From assembly GCA_949775045.1 (NCBI GenBank), contig OX459100.1, positions 19,789,268 to 19,853,267 of the forward strand: 64,000 nt of DNA, read 5' to 3'. This DNA is from Metridium senile. Lineage: Eukaryota > Cnidaria > Anthozoa > Actiniaria > Metridiidae. The translations under genes were made by a program, and so were the position numbers. A model generated the notes under the pieces. The model was not told the DNA's origin. It worked only from the letters and a program-made list of their open reading frames with translations, and did not search any database. Positions 45,460 to 56,703 of the stretch are shown piece by piece; position 1 is the first letter of the stretch, and each line of letters begins with the position of its first letter.

Positions 45460-46208
45460 TTGTATCAAGTCAGCAATGGTAATGTATTTGGTATGGTGTA
45501 TGTACTTAAAAATAGCTTGCCTTAATGTTATCATACATGCAGGGATGTAGGTTATAACCATGTCAAAAACAAAGCGTGTCATTAGAATGGCTTTTGAATT
45601 TAAACTATATTGCCTTCCTGAGCTTGATCTACATCCCATGTATTACAGATCAATCAACTTATCAATCAATCAATCAACTGGTCAGCCAGTCAATCAATCA
45701 AACAATCTATCGTTTAGCCTGTCAATCATGATCAAGAATAAAATTGCAGAAAACTGCATTCAAATAGTGTCTAAACACAGAACATTTCTGTCATGACAAG
45801 AGTTGTTTATCAAACAATATGCAATTACAATGTCTGTACATTAACATGATAAAAGATAACATTAAGGCAAGCTGGGAGATATTGTACACAATGAATACTG
45901 TATTGTATCTACAATATAAACTAACAATGTCATGAGTTATTGATTTTGACAGGATTGTAGACCAATGAAATAACAGCCCATTATGATGTGAGAGAGAAGT
46001 TGAAATCCCAGCAATGGTAATGTATTTGGTATGGTGTATGTACTTAAAGATAGCTTGCCTTAATGTTATCATACATGCAGGGATGTAGGTTGAAACTAGG
46101 GTCAAAAACAAAGCTTTTGGGGTCATTATTATGGTTTGTGAGCTTAGACTATATTGTTGCTTTCTCCTGAGCTTGATCTACATCCCATGTATTACAGATC
46201 AAGCAACT

Positions 46209-46239
<31 letters not shown>

Positions 46240-47095
46240 TGGTAAATCAGTCAATCAATCAGTCAGCCAATCAATCATGATCGAGCAATAAACAAGAACA
46301 GAGAACAAAATTTCAGCAAACTGCATTATTCAAATATCTGTCATGACAAGAGTTGTTTATCAAACAATATGCAATAACAATGTCTGTACATTAACATGAT
46401 AAAAGATAACATTAAGGCAAGCTGGGGGATATTGTACACAATGAATACTGTATTGGCTACAATATAAACTAACAATGTCATGAGTTATTAATATTGACAG
46501 GTTTGAAAACCAATGAAATAACAGCTCATTATGATGTGAGAGAGAAGTTGAAATCCCAGCGATGGTAATGTATTTGGTATGGTGTATGTACTTAAAGATA
46601 GCTTGCCTTAATGTTATCATACATGCAAGGATGTAGGTTATAACCATGTCAAAAACAAACCTTTTAGTGTCATTATTATGGATTTAGAACTTAGACTATA
46701 TTTCCTACCTGAGCTTGATCTACATCCCATGTATTACAGATCAAGCAACTAATCAATCAAGCAATCAAGCAATCAATTGGTAAATCAGTCAATCAATCAG
46801 TCAATCAGTCAGCCAATCAATCATGATTGAGCAATAAACAAGAACAGAGAACAAAATTGCAGCAAACTGCATTATTCAAATAATTATCTGTCATCACAAG
46901 AGTTGTTTAACAAACAATATGCAATTACAATGTCTGTACATTAACATGATAAAAGATAACATTAAGGCAAGCTGGGAGGTATTGTACACAATGAATACTG
47001 TATTGGCTACAATATAAACTAACAATGTCATAAGTTATTAATATTGACAGGTTTGCAGAACCAATGAAATAACATCCCATTATGATGTGAGAGAA
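45460..47095. repeat. About three copies of a 550-bp tandem duplication
   Basis: CTGTACATTAACATGATAAA recurs at about 45833, 46383 and 46933, and GGTATGGTGTATGTACTTAA at about 45490, 46028 and 46576. Each unit contains a nested CAATCAATCAATCAA run. 44821-45459 has no gene. Confidence 0.92.
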
Positions 47096-47611
47096 GAAAC
47101 GCCAGGATGAATGAGTATTTCACCCCCATACCCTGGGTACCCTCCTACCCAGTTATCATGTGCTAGCATACCATATATAATCCTGTGGATACCCCCCTTG
47201 GGTCATGATTCCGAGGTAATAATCTATTACACAATTAAAATACCTGTGGGTGTTGCGGCATTTATTTAAAAAATGACAAAGTGTTACTGGAAAATAGTCA
47301 ATGATGTCTTATGGTGGAGCATAATTGAAAAGATTGCTAATCGACATCTTGGAATATGGAAAGGGGAAACAATTGATGGAAGTGTACACTTAAAGTCAAA
47401 TGGCAAAGCAACATTTGAAAGTGATTGATTGACGTATAAGACTAAGGAAACAACTACAATGTTCCTAAAAATACATTAGAGGGTACCCATTATGCACAGG
47501 ATTCTATGGTATTGCTGCACAAATACTTGTCGATAATAAACTACAAAAACAACTACACAATGCACACACAAAAACAAACCTTGTCTGAATGAGTCCATTA
47601 CACAAGTGTAA

Positions 47612-47904
47612 GGTAAACCCAGTTACAACTGACATAATATTAAGGTAACTTCATGTGTGATACAAACATAGAACATCAAGAACAACAAAGTTTGTTGTGA
47701 CATATTGCTTGTTTGAACATGTAACACTGACTAAATTGTTGGACATTTTTTACCAGCTGAGTTTCAATGATGTGAACAGCTGTCTGTAATAATTATGCAT
47801 TCAATGATTATAACAAGACGGTGTCTGTCGTTTGAAGTAAATCATTATTTGAAAACAAGCAATTTGATTTCAAAATATTCAAGTCAGTTGTAACTGGGTT
47901 TACC
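47612..47904. mobile_element. TIR element, GGTAAACCCAGTTACAACTGAC ends
   Basis: Perfect inverted ends of 20 bases or slightly more surround about 250 bp of non-repetitive sequence without an open frame. The target duplication is unclear. 47096-47611 and 47905-48480 show no genes. Confidence 0.75.
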
Positions 47905-48479
47905 ATATTGTTGTTGTTGGGAAGGGGAGGATGATATTACACCATACTGAGAAAGATGGAGACCTGCACAGTTAGACTGCTGAAGTTGCCGTCAAGAACT
48001 TGGATTTGCTCTTACACTATCTTGCATGATTTGAAGATTGTTTTGTTAAGAGACAAAGCTATCTTAAAGCTTTCTCTGACGATTGAAAGAATGGAGACAA
48101 ATCTGCCAATGAATTATTAGCAAATCTCATGTGATTTAGCCATCAATAAATCTGTTACTTAAATGGATTAACCCAGTGTAAACCTACATGTCAGCAAATC
48201 TTTGGTGAATCAACATCGACAAAGCAAAGTCTAACTGTGCAGGGATATGTTTGTCTATTTTGTTTGTTTTGAACACTTAGTATACATTCTGTATACATAT
48301 TTTTGACAACGGTTGTGATAGAGTCAAGGCACTTGATCGGTGATAAGTCTGATATACACTTGTATATATTTGACTATATTTTTGTCTTTATTTGTTTCAC
48401 TTTATTTTGACCTTTATACATGAATCATTAAATTGTGTTTTTGACCAAGTGCTTTGACTCTACCATCTTTCTCAGTATG

Positions 48480-48605
48480 GTGACTTTGGGGTGGGTGGGG
48501 GTATGCTTCTTGGGTTGGGGAGGGATTTCACTTATAGGGTGGGGAGGGTTTTCACTTATAGGGAGGGGAGGGGAATAAACTTATGGGTTTGGGAGGGGAC
48601 TTCAT
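48480..48605. repeat. G-rich repeat with quadruplex potential
   Basis: GGGGTGGGTGGGGG followed by three copies of a CTTATAGGGNGGGGAGGG-type unit of about 30 bp. Several G-quadruplexes could form on the plus strand. Confidence 0.7.
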
Positions 48606-49369
48606 TGATGTGTCTCTGTCTTTGAAATTTTTGCCCCACCTGTCTTAGGATGCTGACTTAGAAGTTTGTGTGGACTTAGAATTTTTTCACTTGTAAATTT
48701 TTTGGTCTTTGTTTATTTTCTACTTCTGTTATTTACTGCTGTGTCATCTTTGTAATTGCCGTGTTGTCTTTGTTATTTGCGTGCAATAAAGTTTGACTCT
48801 GAAATTTTGTGTTTATGGTTTTTTAATGTATTCCATCTCTATAGGGTACACGCCCTTTTTGACTTACAAAAAAAATACCTCCCCGAGACCCCACCAGCAC
48901 CAAGTCTCACCACCCCACAGGCCAGATCCTTTAGTAGGCCCACTGCCCCGACTAGAGCCATGTTATAAGGCCAAGACCAGCAAACTTTAGACTGCCCTGA
49001 TACTGAAGACTGACTGCATAAGTGCCAAACCCCCACTCACCACAGACCCCATGGGGGAACTCTGTTGTCATCCAAGCCAGCACTTGGGCGAGGGTCAATG
49101 TGAATGCAAGTCGCAAGTGATCCTACCCCACCACCCACTGGTTATGCATGACAGCGATGCGCTGTGTAATCAATAGGCCTGTTGCTTAGCAACATTCAGA
49201 CTCCTCTGCATTAAGTTTTGATTATCAAATCTGACACTTAGGAAGACTAACAAGTATTTCTGAGATAACAAATTGGGATAAGTGTGAAGGTCGAATCTGA
49301 TAAGGCACATCTACCACCATGCAATTCAATTGGAAAAACCCTAAAGCCGCAATATTTAGTTAACTTTCT

Positions 49370-49625
49370 TTGCCACCATGTTGAATCCTAAGTTTAAGTC
49401 TCGAACTATTTAGCCTAGTTACCATCTTGAATTGATTAGCTTGGCAGCCATTTTGAATAACTTAACCTAGACACCATTTTGAATCTAAATGACCAAGGTG
49501 TCATTTTGAATAACTTAGACGCCATTTTGAATTGATTAGCCTATACGCCATCTTGAATAAATTAAACTAGACACCATTTTGAATTGATTAAAAGCCAATT
49601 TGAATTTTAAATGACTTTAAGATGG
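49370..49625. repeat. Degenerate repeats of about 30 bp
   Basis: CGCCATTTTGAATTGATTAG, ACACCATTTTGAAT and AACTTAG(A/C)C-type blocks recur seven or eight times. 48606-49369 holds no gene. Confidence 0.75.
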
Positions 49626-49741
49626 CTGCCATAAGCATGTTACATTGTGCAATATAAGGCATCAAATAATAATGAAAATAACAAGCCAATTCTTGAAAAT
49701 CTTGCTGCAGTTTACCGTCTCTGTTAGGAGACAATTTGTAT

Positions 49742-49905
49742 AGGAAATTACACCGTTCGAGAAGAATTAATGAAAAATACCGCGTGTATTTGATGAAAGT
49801 GAATTAATACCACGAGTGCGTAGCACGAGTGCGGTATTAATTTACTTTCATCAAATACAAGCGGTATTTTTCATTAATTCTTCGAGAACATAGGTGTAAT
49901 TTCCT
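49742..49905. mobile_element. Near-perfect palindromic MITE
   Basis: AGGAAATTACACC ... GGTGTAATTTCCT ends enclose a palindrome (AGAATTAATGAAAAATACCG and its complement) around GAGTGCGTAGCACGAGTGC. A second inverted pair (ATATCACATCTATAAAAAAT at 49909 and its complement ending near 50058) lies directly to the right, so two elements are adjacent or nested. Confidence 0.8.
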
Positions 49906-50060
49906 GTTAATATCACATCTATAAAAAATACGAGTTTCTGAGAATAAAAGTGCAGCTATTTGAAAGGTATTCAAACAAACAATTAATTAATTGCACGGTA
50001 TTAAGAAAAAATTCACAGTTCGTCATCCAAATCGAGTATTTTTTATAGATGTGATATTAG
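49906..50060. mobile_element. Second hairpin element, ATATCACATCTATAAAAAATACGAG ends
   Basis: Inverted ends of about 26 bp flank 100 bp of AT-rich sequence. 50061-51600 shows no gene that I can support. Confidence 0.7.
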
Positions 50061-51617
50061 CAATTAGTGAATTGCACCATGTAACATGCAAAAATATCTA
50101 AAATGCTGAAGTGTGTTTAGTAGAAATGGTGGCAAAATGTAGAAAAAAGTTGAAGGTTATTTTAAATTTATCCTAAGATAAGTTTTTTCACCAGCAAAGA
50201 ATCCGCAATTGTAAATAAATTTTGTAAAGCCGTAATAAATGATTTAATAAGGCCGCAATAAATGTTTTGTGTAAGGCCATAATTAATGTCTTCACGCGGC
50301 CATAACATTTTGTAAACATTTTTTTGGCAGTGTGCATAAATTTGTACAGATACTGAGATGGCTTTTCGAAGTACTGTATAGTTTGTAGTTGTTATAGTAC
50401 ATTTTGTATTTCAAGCAATTAATTCTAAGAGGTATATAATCTTTCATCTCTTGTTGTATAGTATTCAGAGGTTTGGTGTTTTTACCCTTTCTTTCACAGG
50501 TCACCTTTTACCTCTCATAATTGATTTGTTGTTGATTTTTCACAAAGTTGCATGTTGATTTTTCACAAAGTTGATTGATTTTTCTGAAATATTTAAGCCA
50601 TCTATAGTATCATCGGCTGATAAAGAAGCTGATTTTCGTTTGTTTTGATAATCGTTGAAATAATCAATAAAGACAGTATTCTTTATTGAAGAAATATGTG
50701 GCCGTTTCAATTAATATTCAGTTGCGAAATAATTTGTTGCAAAATAATTTTTGAAGACCTCAGTTAAAAGTTTGATATCTCCAATTGATTAGACAGAATT
50801 AAGGAATTATTTGCACATTCTTAACGACAGAGTGGAAAGTTTTTTCGTAGTAGAAGTACAGATTGTTTTCTGTAATCGGAGATCATGACAGTAAATTTTT
50901 ATCAATTTGTGTCATGAGAATCAAATCAGTTTTAAATAATTCTGTACTTTCATTTCAATAATTTTTCTTCAATCAAGTGTCATATAGTTTTCTATTGTAA
51001 ACTTTGTAATGGTATCAAATATTCCTATGGAGTGTAGTTTCAAATGTTAAACGGAATTTAAACAGTGTTAAGTTTAGTAGTTAAGGAACTGAGGTCTTCT
51101 CTTTGCTGGTGAAAAAACTTCAATTGAATTGCAATCCTGCGATAGAGGCCGTTTTACCAGTTGCCAACAACACCGCACCGACAAAGTTATCCCAGAAAAG
51201 GTTCAAGTTAGTCTTCCATGTCAGTTTGATAATCACTTATATTAGAGAAGTATGAATGAAGCATCACTTTAAGCCTACCGATTACCCAGCCCATCACTGC
51301 CATACACACCAGTGAATGGTGGGGCAGGATCACCCAAGACTCACATTCACATCGACCCTCACCTTTTTTGGCTGACTTGGCTGACATCAGAGTTCCAACA
51401 TGGAGTCTGCAGTGAGCAAAGGTCTGGCACTTATACAGTCAGTCTTCAGTATCAGGACAGTCCTCATTTAGCTGGTCAAGGCCAAATGTCTAGGCTCTGT
51501 CAGGAACAGTGGGACCTACCATTTTTGGATCTTTATTGGCCTGTTGTGGGGTGGCTCCTCTTCTAGTGCTGGCAGGACCTCGTGGGAGGTATGAAGTTTA
51601 TTTCAAATTTGTTTCCT

Positions 51618-51772
51618 AGAACAATAGATACAGGAGAGTGTCCTGAGACTCAGATACAAATATCTGAGCATCTAACCTACATCATCCAAACAGAGTCTAG
51701 CCACAGAAACCACAAGGCTTCCATAAAGCTAAAACACTTGCACTAAATCCTAGTAGGACACTCTCCTGTATC
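51618..51772. repeat. Hairpin, ACAATAGATACAGGAGAGTG arms
   Basis: AACAATAGATACAGGAGAGT, then GTCCT, pairs with AGGACACTCTCCTGTATCTA, then TTGTT; the loop is about 95 bases. Confidence 0.75.
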
Positions 51773-51891
51773 TATTGTTGGGGCTGGAGAGCTGGAATCT
51801 GTGAAAAAGATTGATTCCTTTTACTGGAGCATTTGCTCCAAGGAATTTGTAAGACTATCTGCATCTTGTAATCCCCCTACTAGGGAAAATC

Positions 51892-52446
51892 TTAACCTGA
51901 CCTAAATAAACCAGCCCTCCAGCCAAAAATAGATATTTGTTTTCTTTTTTCATTTTCTCTCAATTTCATTTTTTCACACTTTTTTCTTTCTCTCATTTCT
52001 AGTCTTGGTGCTGGTCTTCTTTGCATCTGGTGGGTTTTGGTGACAGGCCATCTGTAAACACAGAATATATGATGTTAGGAAAGCTATTTCTTTTATACAT
52101 AATGTACGTACATGAGAAACTATTATTACCATAGACCGAATCGAAATATGGCGGACTGACTGTCTAGCCTCGTGTTCACGTTGGAAAACAATAGAGTTTT
52201 CACATGTATGCGAGACTGGACAGTCAAGAAGAATTGTTATTTAAATTGGTCGCCATATTTTGATTCAGTGTATTATCTTTGAAATATGGCTGTGAAAATT
52301 GTGACACTTAAAGTCAGGACAGTTTTCAAAGTCACACTTCAATGATAATGGTTGTAACAAGAATGTACAAGTGTTACTTACAAGTCTGTCACATTGTGAA
52401 CAGCCACTTGCTTGACCATAACATTGGTTGCAATATTTCTGTCAAG
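51892..52446 (-). CDS. Candidate 3' exons of an unrecognised gene
   Basis: An exon 52446-52382 lies between a TTTATTTTCAACAG acceptor and a GTAAGT donor, open as LDRNIATNVMVKQVAVHNVT. It joins in phase to an exon starting at 52051 (TGTTTACAG acceptor), open to a stop at 51894-51892 with a Lys/Arg/Glu-rich tail (RLEMRERKKCEKMKLRENEK). A minus-strand AATAAA lies near 51600. The upstream exons are not found, so this may be a long non-coding RNA or chance. Confidence 0.22.
52134..52270. repeat. Imperfect hairpin, GAATCGAAATATGGCG arms
   Basis: CCGAATCGAAATATGGCG pairs with CGCCATATTTTGATTCAG around a short centre (ACTGTC / GACAGT also pair). Probably a short MITE; it overlaps the intron of the candidate gene above. 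Confidence 0.6.
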
Positions 52447-52725
52447 CTGTTGAAAATAAAGAAGATAGTGGTTAAAACATGCTCATTAAACACAGAAAGA
52501 TTGAATAAAAATAAAGACAACAATCCTGTGTGAGTGTTGTGTGAATAAGAAGTGGCTGGAAGGGCAGATGGTGATATTACATAGTGCATAAATACCTAGC
52601 TATTTTGCCATTTAGGCAAGTCCATTATATGACCATTGTAGCCACATCATACAGCATGGCTAGTATTCAGTGGTATTATAGGGCATGGTTAGTCAATTGA
52701 CAATCATTGCCAAGGCAAATGATGG

Positions 52726-52952
52726 TTGTCATTCTGCATGGTTTATCATCTGCATGGGTTGTCATTCTCCATGGGTTGTCATTCTGCATGGGTTGTCATT
52801 CTGCATGGGTTGTCATTCTCCATGGGTTGTCATTCTGCATGGGTTGTCATTCTGCATGGGTTGTCATTCTGAATGGGTTGTCATTCTGCATGGTTTGTCA
52901 TTCTGCATGGTTTGTCATTCTGCATGGTTTGTCATTCTGCATGGGTTGTGCT
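52726..52952. repeat. Tandem array of an 18-bp unit
   Basis: About 12 copies of TTGTCATTCTGCATGGGT with CTCCAT and GAATGG variants. Cys/His/Gly-rich frames are artefacts. Confidence 0.95.
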
Positions 52953-53134
52953 GCCATTTTTGTACAACTGAAAGTCTGGTGTATGACACACAGTGTACAT
53001 CTTCAATATCTGTAACAAGAAAAAACAATAACAATGCATTTAATTTGTGGTAACAATAAGCAAAAGGGAATGTAAAGCTAACATTTGGCAGTAGTTTACG
53101 TCTTCAATGTTCCGACTTATAATGGTAACAATGA

Positions 53135-53475
53135 AAGTCAAGACAATAGACCGTCTATCGACACTTCTGGAAAGCCATACAAACACAGTAAAACAACACT
53201 GACCGCTCTTAAAAACACCCTACAACATCTATAGACACAGAAGAACAAGTAATAAGCAAGGAAAACAATCTAGGAAGCCATATGAATGCTAAAATGTCGC
53301 AAACATCAAGAGAAGTCTATCGGCACTTTTGGGAGCCATACAAACATAGTTTTACAACACTGACTGCTCTAAAAATCACCATACAACATCTCTAGACCCA
53401 GAAGAACAAGTAATAAACAAGGAAAGCCATTTAGAAAGCCATTTGAATGCTAAAATGTCGCAGAAATCAAGTAAT
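53135..53475. repeat. Two direct copies of about 175 bp
   Basis: AGAAGAACAAGTAATAA, TGAATGCTAAAATGTCGCA and AGCCATACAAACA occur in both copies. Confidence 0.85.
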
Positions 53476-54254
53476 ATCAGCAGAATACGACCATAACAAC
53501 CACGACACAAAACATGGCTCAAAACATGCCAATTTGTTCGTTTTTCTTACCTTTTTTGGCTCCAAAACGTTCCTTAGACACTTAGCTACTGTTTTAGCTA
53601 GTATTTAGATCGATTTTCGCTTTAAAAAGTGAAAAATACAGCCATTTTTGCAGCACTTCCAATGTTTTGACTTGTCTTGCACGTGCAGACCGTGTCAACT
53701 TATCACGTGGTAAATGGACTGGGCCCTAGTAGCGCGCACATCTCGCGCGTCGTCCCGCGATCATTTCTCTCTACATCTTCATATATATGTATACTCTATT
53801 TCACAACCAAACTGATCGATCAGTTCAATTTTATCCAACCAACCCAACCAACCCAACCAACCCAACATCTGAACACACAATATCAATTTTTACTCAATAT
53901 TTTATTTTTCAAATAACACATGATGAAAATACACAAACAATTTTTCAATAATTCTTAAATTTAACGTTTACAACTGATTTTTCATGAACTGCAAATCTCT
54001 TGCCTATTACAACGAGGTGTCTTGTATCATATTCTACCACTATAACTCGACAGCTCAGAGACTGCAAACACATTTACCTCATATTTTCGACATATTTTTT
54101 TGTGTCATTTGATGTGTGCTTATATATATTAAAAAGCGCATTTCACATCATCTCAAAGCGCTTTATAATCAACTACATATACGGACAATTATTCTTATAT
54201 TTTGAGTTTCCTTAAATTCCTTAAATTCGCATTTAGTGTTTTTCACATCTCGCA

Positions 54255-54775
54255 TCGATCACTTCTCTGTAGTGTTGCTTTCTCGTTGGTTTCGATGTCC
54301 AACTGCATATCTGGAATACCTGTAAGTAGAACAAAAATCAAATTTTCAGTACAATTATTCGTGTAAATTGTAAATGATTTTCGTCAGTAAGTTACCGTGA
54401 TTCGCATCATCTCTGTAGTGTTGCTTATTCCCTGGTTTCGATGTCCAACTGCAGATCTGTAATACCTGTAAGTAGAACAAAAATCAAATTTTCAGTACAA
54501 TTATTTGTGTAAATTGTAAAGGATTTTCGTCAGTAAGTTACCTTGATTCGCATCATCTCTGCAGTGTTGCTTATTCCCTGGTTTCGATGTCCAACTGCAG
54601 ATCTGGAATACCTGTAAGTAGAACAAAAATCAAATTTTCAGTACAATTATTCGTGTAAATTGTGAATGATTTTCGTCATTAAGTTACCGTGATTTGCATC
54701 ATCTCTGCAGTGTTGCTTATTCCCTGGTTTCGATGTCCAACTGCAGATCTGAAATACCTGTAAGTAAAACAAAAG
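54255..54775 (+). repeat. Four tandem copies of an exon-like cassette, about 143 bp
   Basis: Each unit has an acceptor-like CATCATCTCTGCAG, the block TGGTTTCGATGTCCAACTGC and a donor-like ACCTGTAAGTAGAAC. The enclosed segment is 49 bases, so it could not be repeated in a coding frame. It may be tandem non-coding exons or chance. 53476-54254 and 54776-55729 contain no supported gene. Confidence 0.8.
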
Positions 54776-55729
54776 TCTAATTTTCCGTAACATCATTTCT
54801 GTAACAAATCAATTTTTTTCAGGATTATGTTTTTTTTCCTGACTGACTGTAGATCTAGAATCTCTGTAAGTGAAATTCGATCGGTCAGGAAAATCATGAT
54901 TCTGGTGCAATCTAAGGTGGATAATTGTTTTAGTATAAACACACAAGTGACTTTTTCAAAAAGTAAAAATAACCAGCTTTTTTGAAGAAAAACTGACCTT
55001 CAATTCTCATTTCTAAAAGCGCGCGAAACGCTTAGGAGACAATCGAGAAATAATGTGAATTTCTAGACCAATCACCGCGCGCGATTTTCGGCTATAATCA
55101 CTTGTGTATTTCTACTAAATGCTATGACTACTGTAATGATATCGTATAAACTATTGGGATTCCTGTGGTTTTCCATAACCACTAGCGCATGTAAAGTTTG
55201 TTTGTTTTTATTAAATCAAAAATTGATTGTAATTAGAAAATGCTTGTTCTTGTCCGTCATACTTCGCTTAAAAATTACGATTTCTTTCAGTCGAACGACG
55301 CGCTTATAGCTTACAATATATCGCTTAATTTAGAGCGTTGTGATTAGGTATTTAGGTGGTGTAAATGTAACTTACTTTGAGCGATTTCGTCCTCCATCAA
55401 ACTTGGTCAAAAGAGGCCTTATTTGAATTTCAAAATAATATACATAGTAGTTCGTTAGCGCATTGGTGCGTTATTTCCAAAGGGTATTGAATATGATGAT
55501 CTGATTGGTTAAACAATTGAATAGACTATCCCATGGGAATAAGAACAATACTATTAGCATAACAATAAAACTTCGCCGAATATAATATATTCGATTATAT
55601 ATATTGATAGCTACATAGTTAGCGCAAAGGTGTGACTTAACGTCAGTATTTACCAAAAACTACCATGTTGGCACAGACTTACAACTGTTAGATATTATAT
55701 AGGTTCATGGAGGGAATTTTCATTTCAAG

Positions 55730-55796
55730 ATGGGAAGGGGGGAGGGGGAGAAAAGGGGTGGGTGGGCGAAGGGGGGTGGAAGGAAGGGGGAGGGGT
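55730..55796. repeat. G-rich tract with quadruplex potential
   Basis: Many runs of G3 to G6 (GGGAAGGGGGGAGGGGGAG) on the plus strand. Confidence 0.75.
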
Positions 55797-56286
55797 ACAC
55801 ACATATACAGCTGGAGAAACGCTGTTCTAAAGGAAAACGTTTTTTGTACTTAGCAATGATGGACTCAAATAGAAGGAGTAACAAGAGTAATTTCGTACAA
55901 AAAGGAGGTGAACCTTAATCTTGCGAACCTCAATCCTTTGGCGTTTCTCCTAGAAATATCGACGTAGCACAATCCCCGCCCAAATCTTAGTTGAATTCTT
56001 CTCTAGTACTGTTTGCTAATTTGTTACATTGTCAATAAATAAACATGTTATATATTTTCAACTAATTTTATTTCAAAGTTAATCCGGCAGGATTAGACGG
56101 CGCCGACTATCTATCTATTTGGCTCATTTTCACCCTGTAAATGTTAGTGTTGGAGGAATACAATTAAATTAACAATAGTACTTGTTTAAGGACATCATTA
56201 ATCCAATCGTTTCCATACAAATATTGACACTGTCACACTTGTCGCACAACCTTACTCCAATGGTTCAATCATGATCACTTGTTATT

Positions 56287-56535
56287 GTATAATTTTACTC
56301 CAATTGTTTCCTTACAAACACTGACGCAGTCCACACTAGTTTGTACTCCAATTGTTTCCTTACAAACACTGACGCAGTCCACACTAGTTTGTACTCCAAT
56401 TGTTTCCTTACAAACACTGACGCAGTCCACACTAGTTTGTACTCCAATTGTTGCCTTAGAAACACTGACGCAGTCCACACTAGGTTTTACTCCAATTGTT
56501 GCCTTACAAACACTGACGTAGTCCTCACTAGTTTC
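56287..56535. repeat. Family A core array, 49-bp period
   Basis: Five copies of TTTGTACTCCAATTGTTTCC, TTACAAACACTGACGCAGTC and CACACTAG with a period of 48-49 bp. It is the same core as in the 70-bp array at 14030-14525, in the opposite orientation and without the GATAACTAGCGG part. It lies about 170 bases past the FG-GAP gene stop codon. Confidence 0.92.
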
Positions 56536-56703
56536 ATCACCAGATATCGTATATTCTAACGTCACATGTTCTCAGTACCAGCTGCATCTTCTTGCTCACA
56601 AAGTCAAAATAATGCTACTGTTTCTTTCACAGTGAATCTGTGATGCTTTAGTACCAAGAAGAATGGGTGACAGCTTTGGTGTAGCACACAAATTATTAGT
56701 GAT

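Noticed and set aside
48756..49036. Pro-rich short open frames near 48.8-49.0 kb
   Set aside because: Short overlapping frames on both strands with no splice context or family resemblance.
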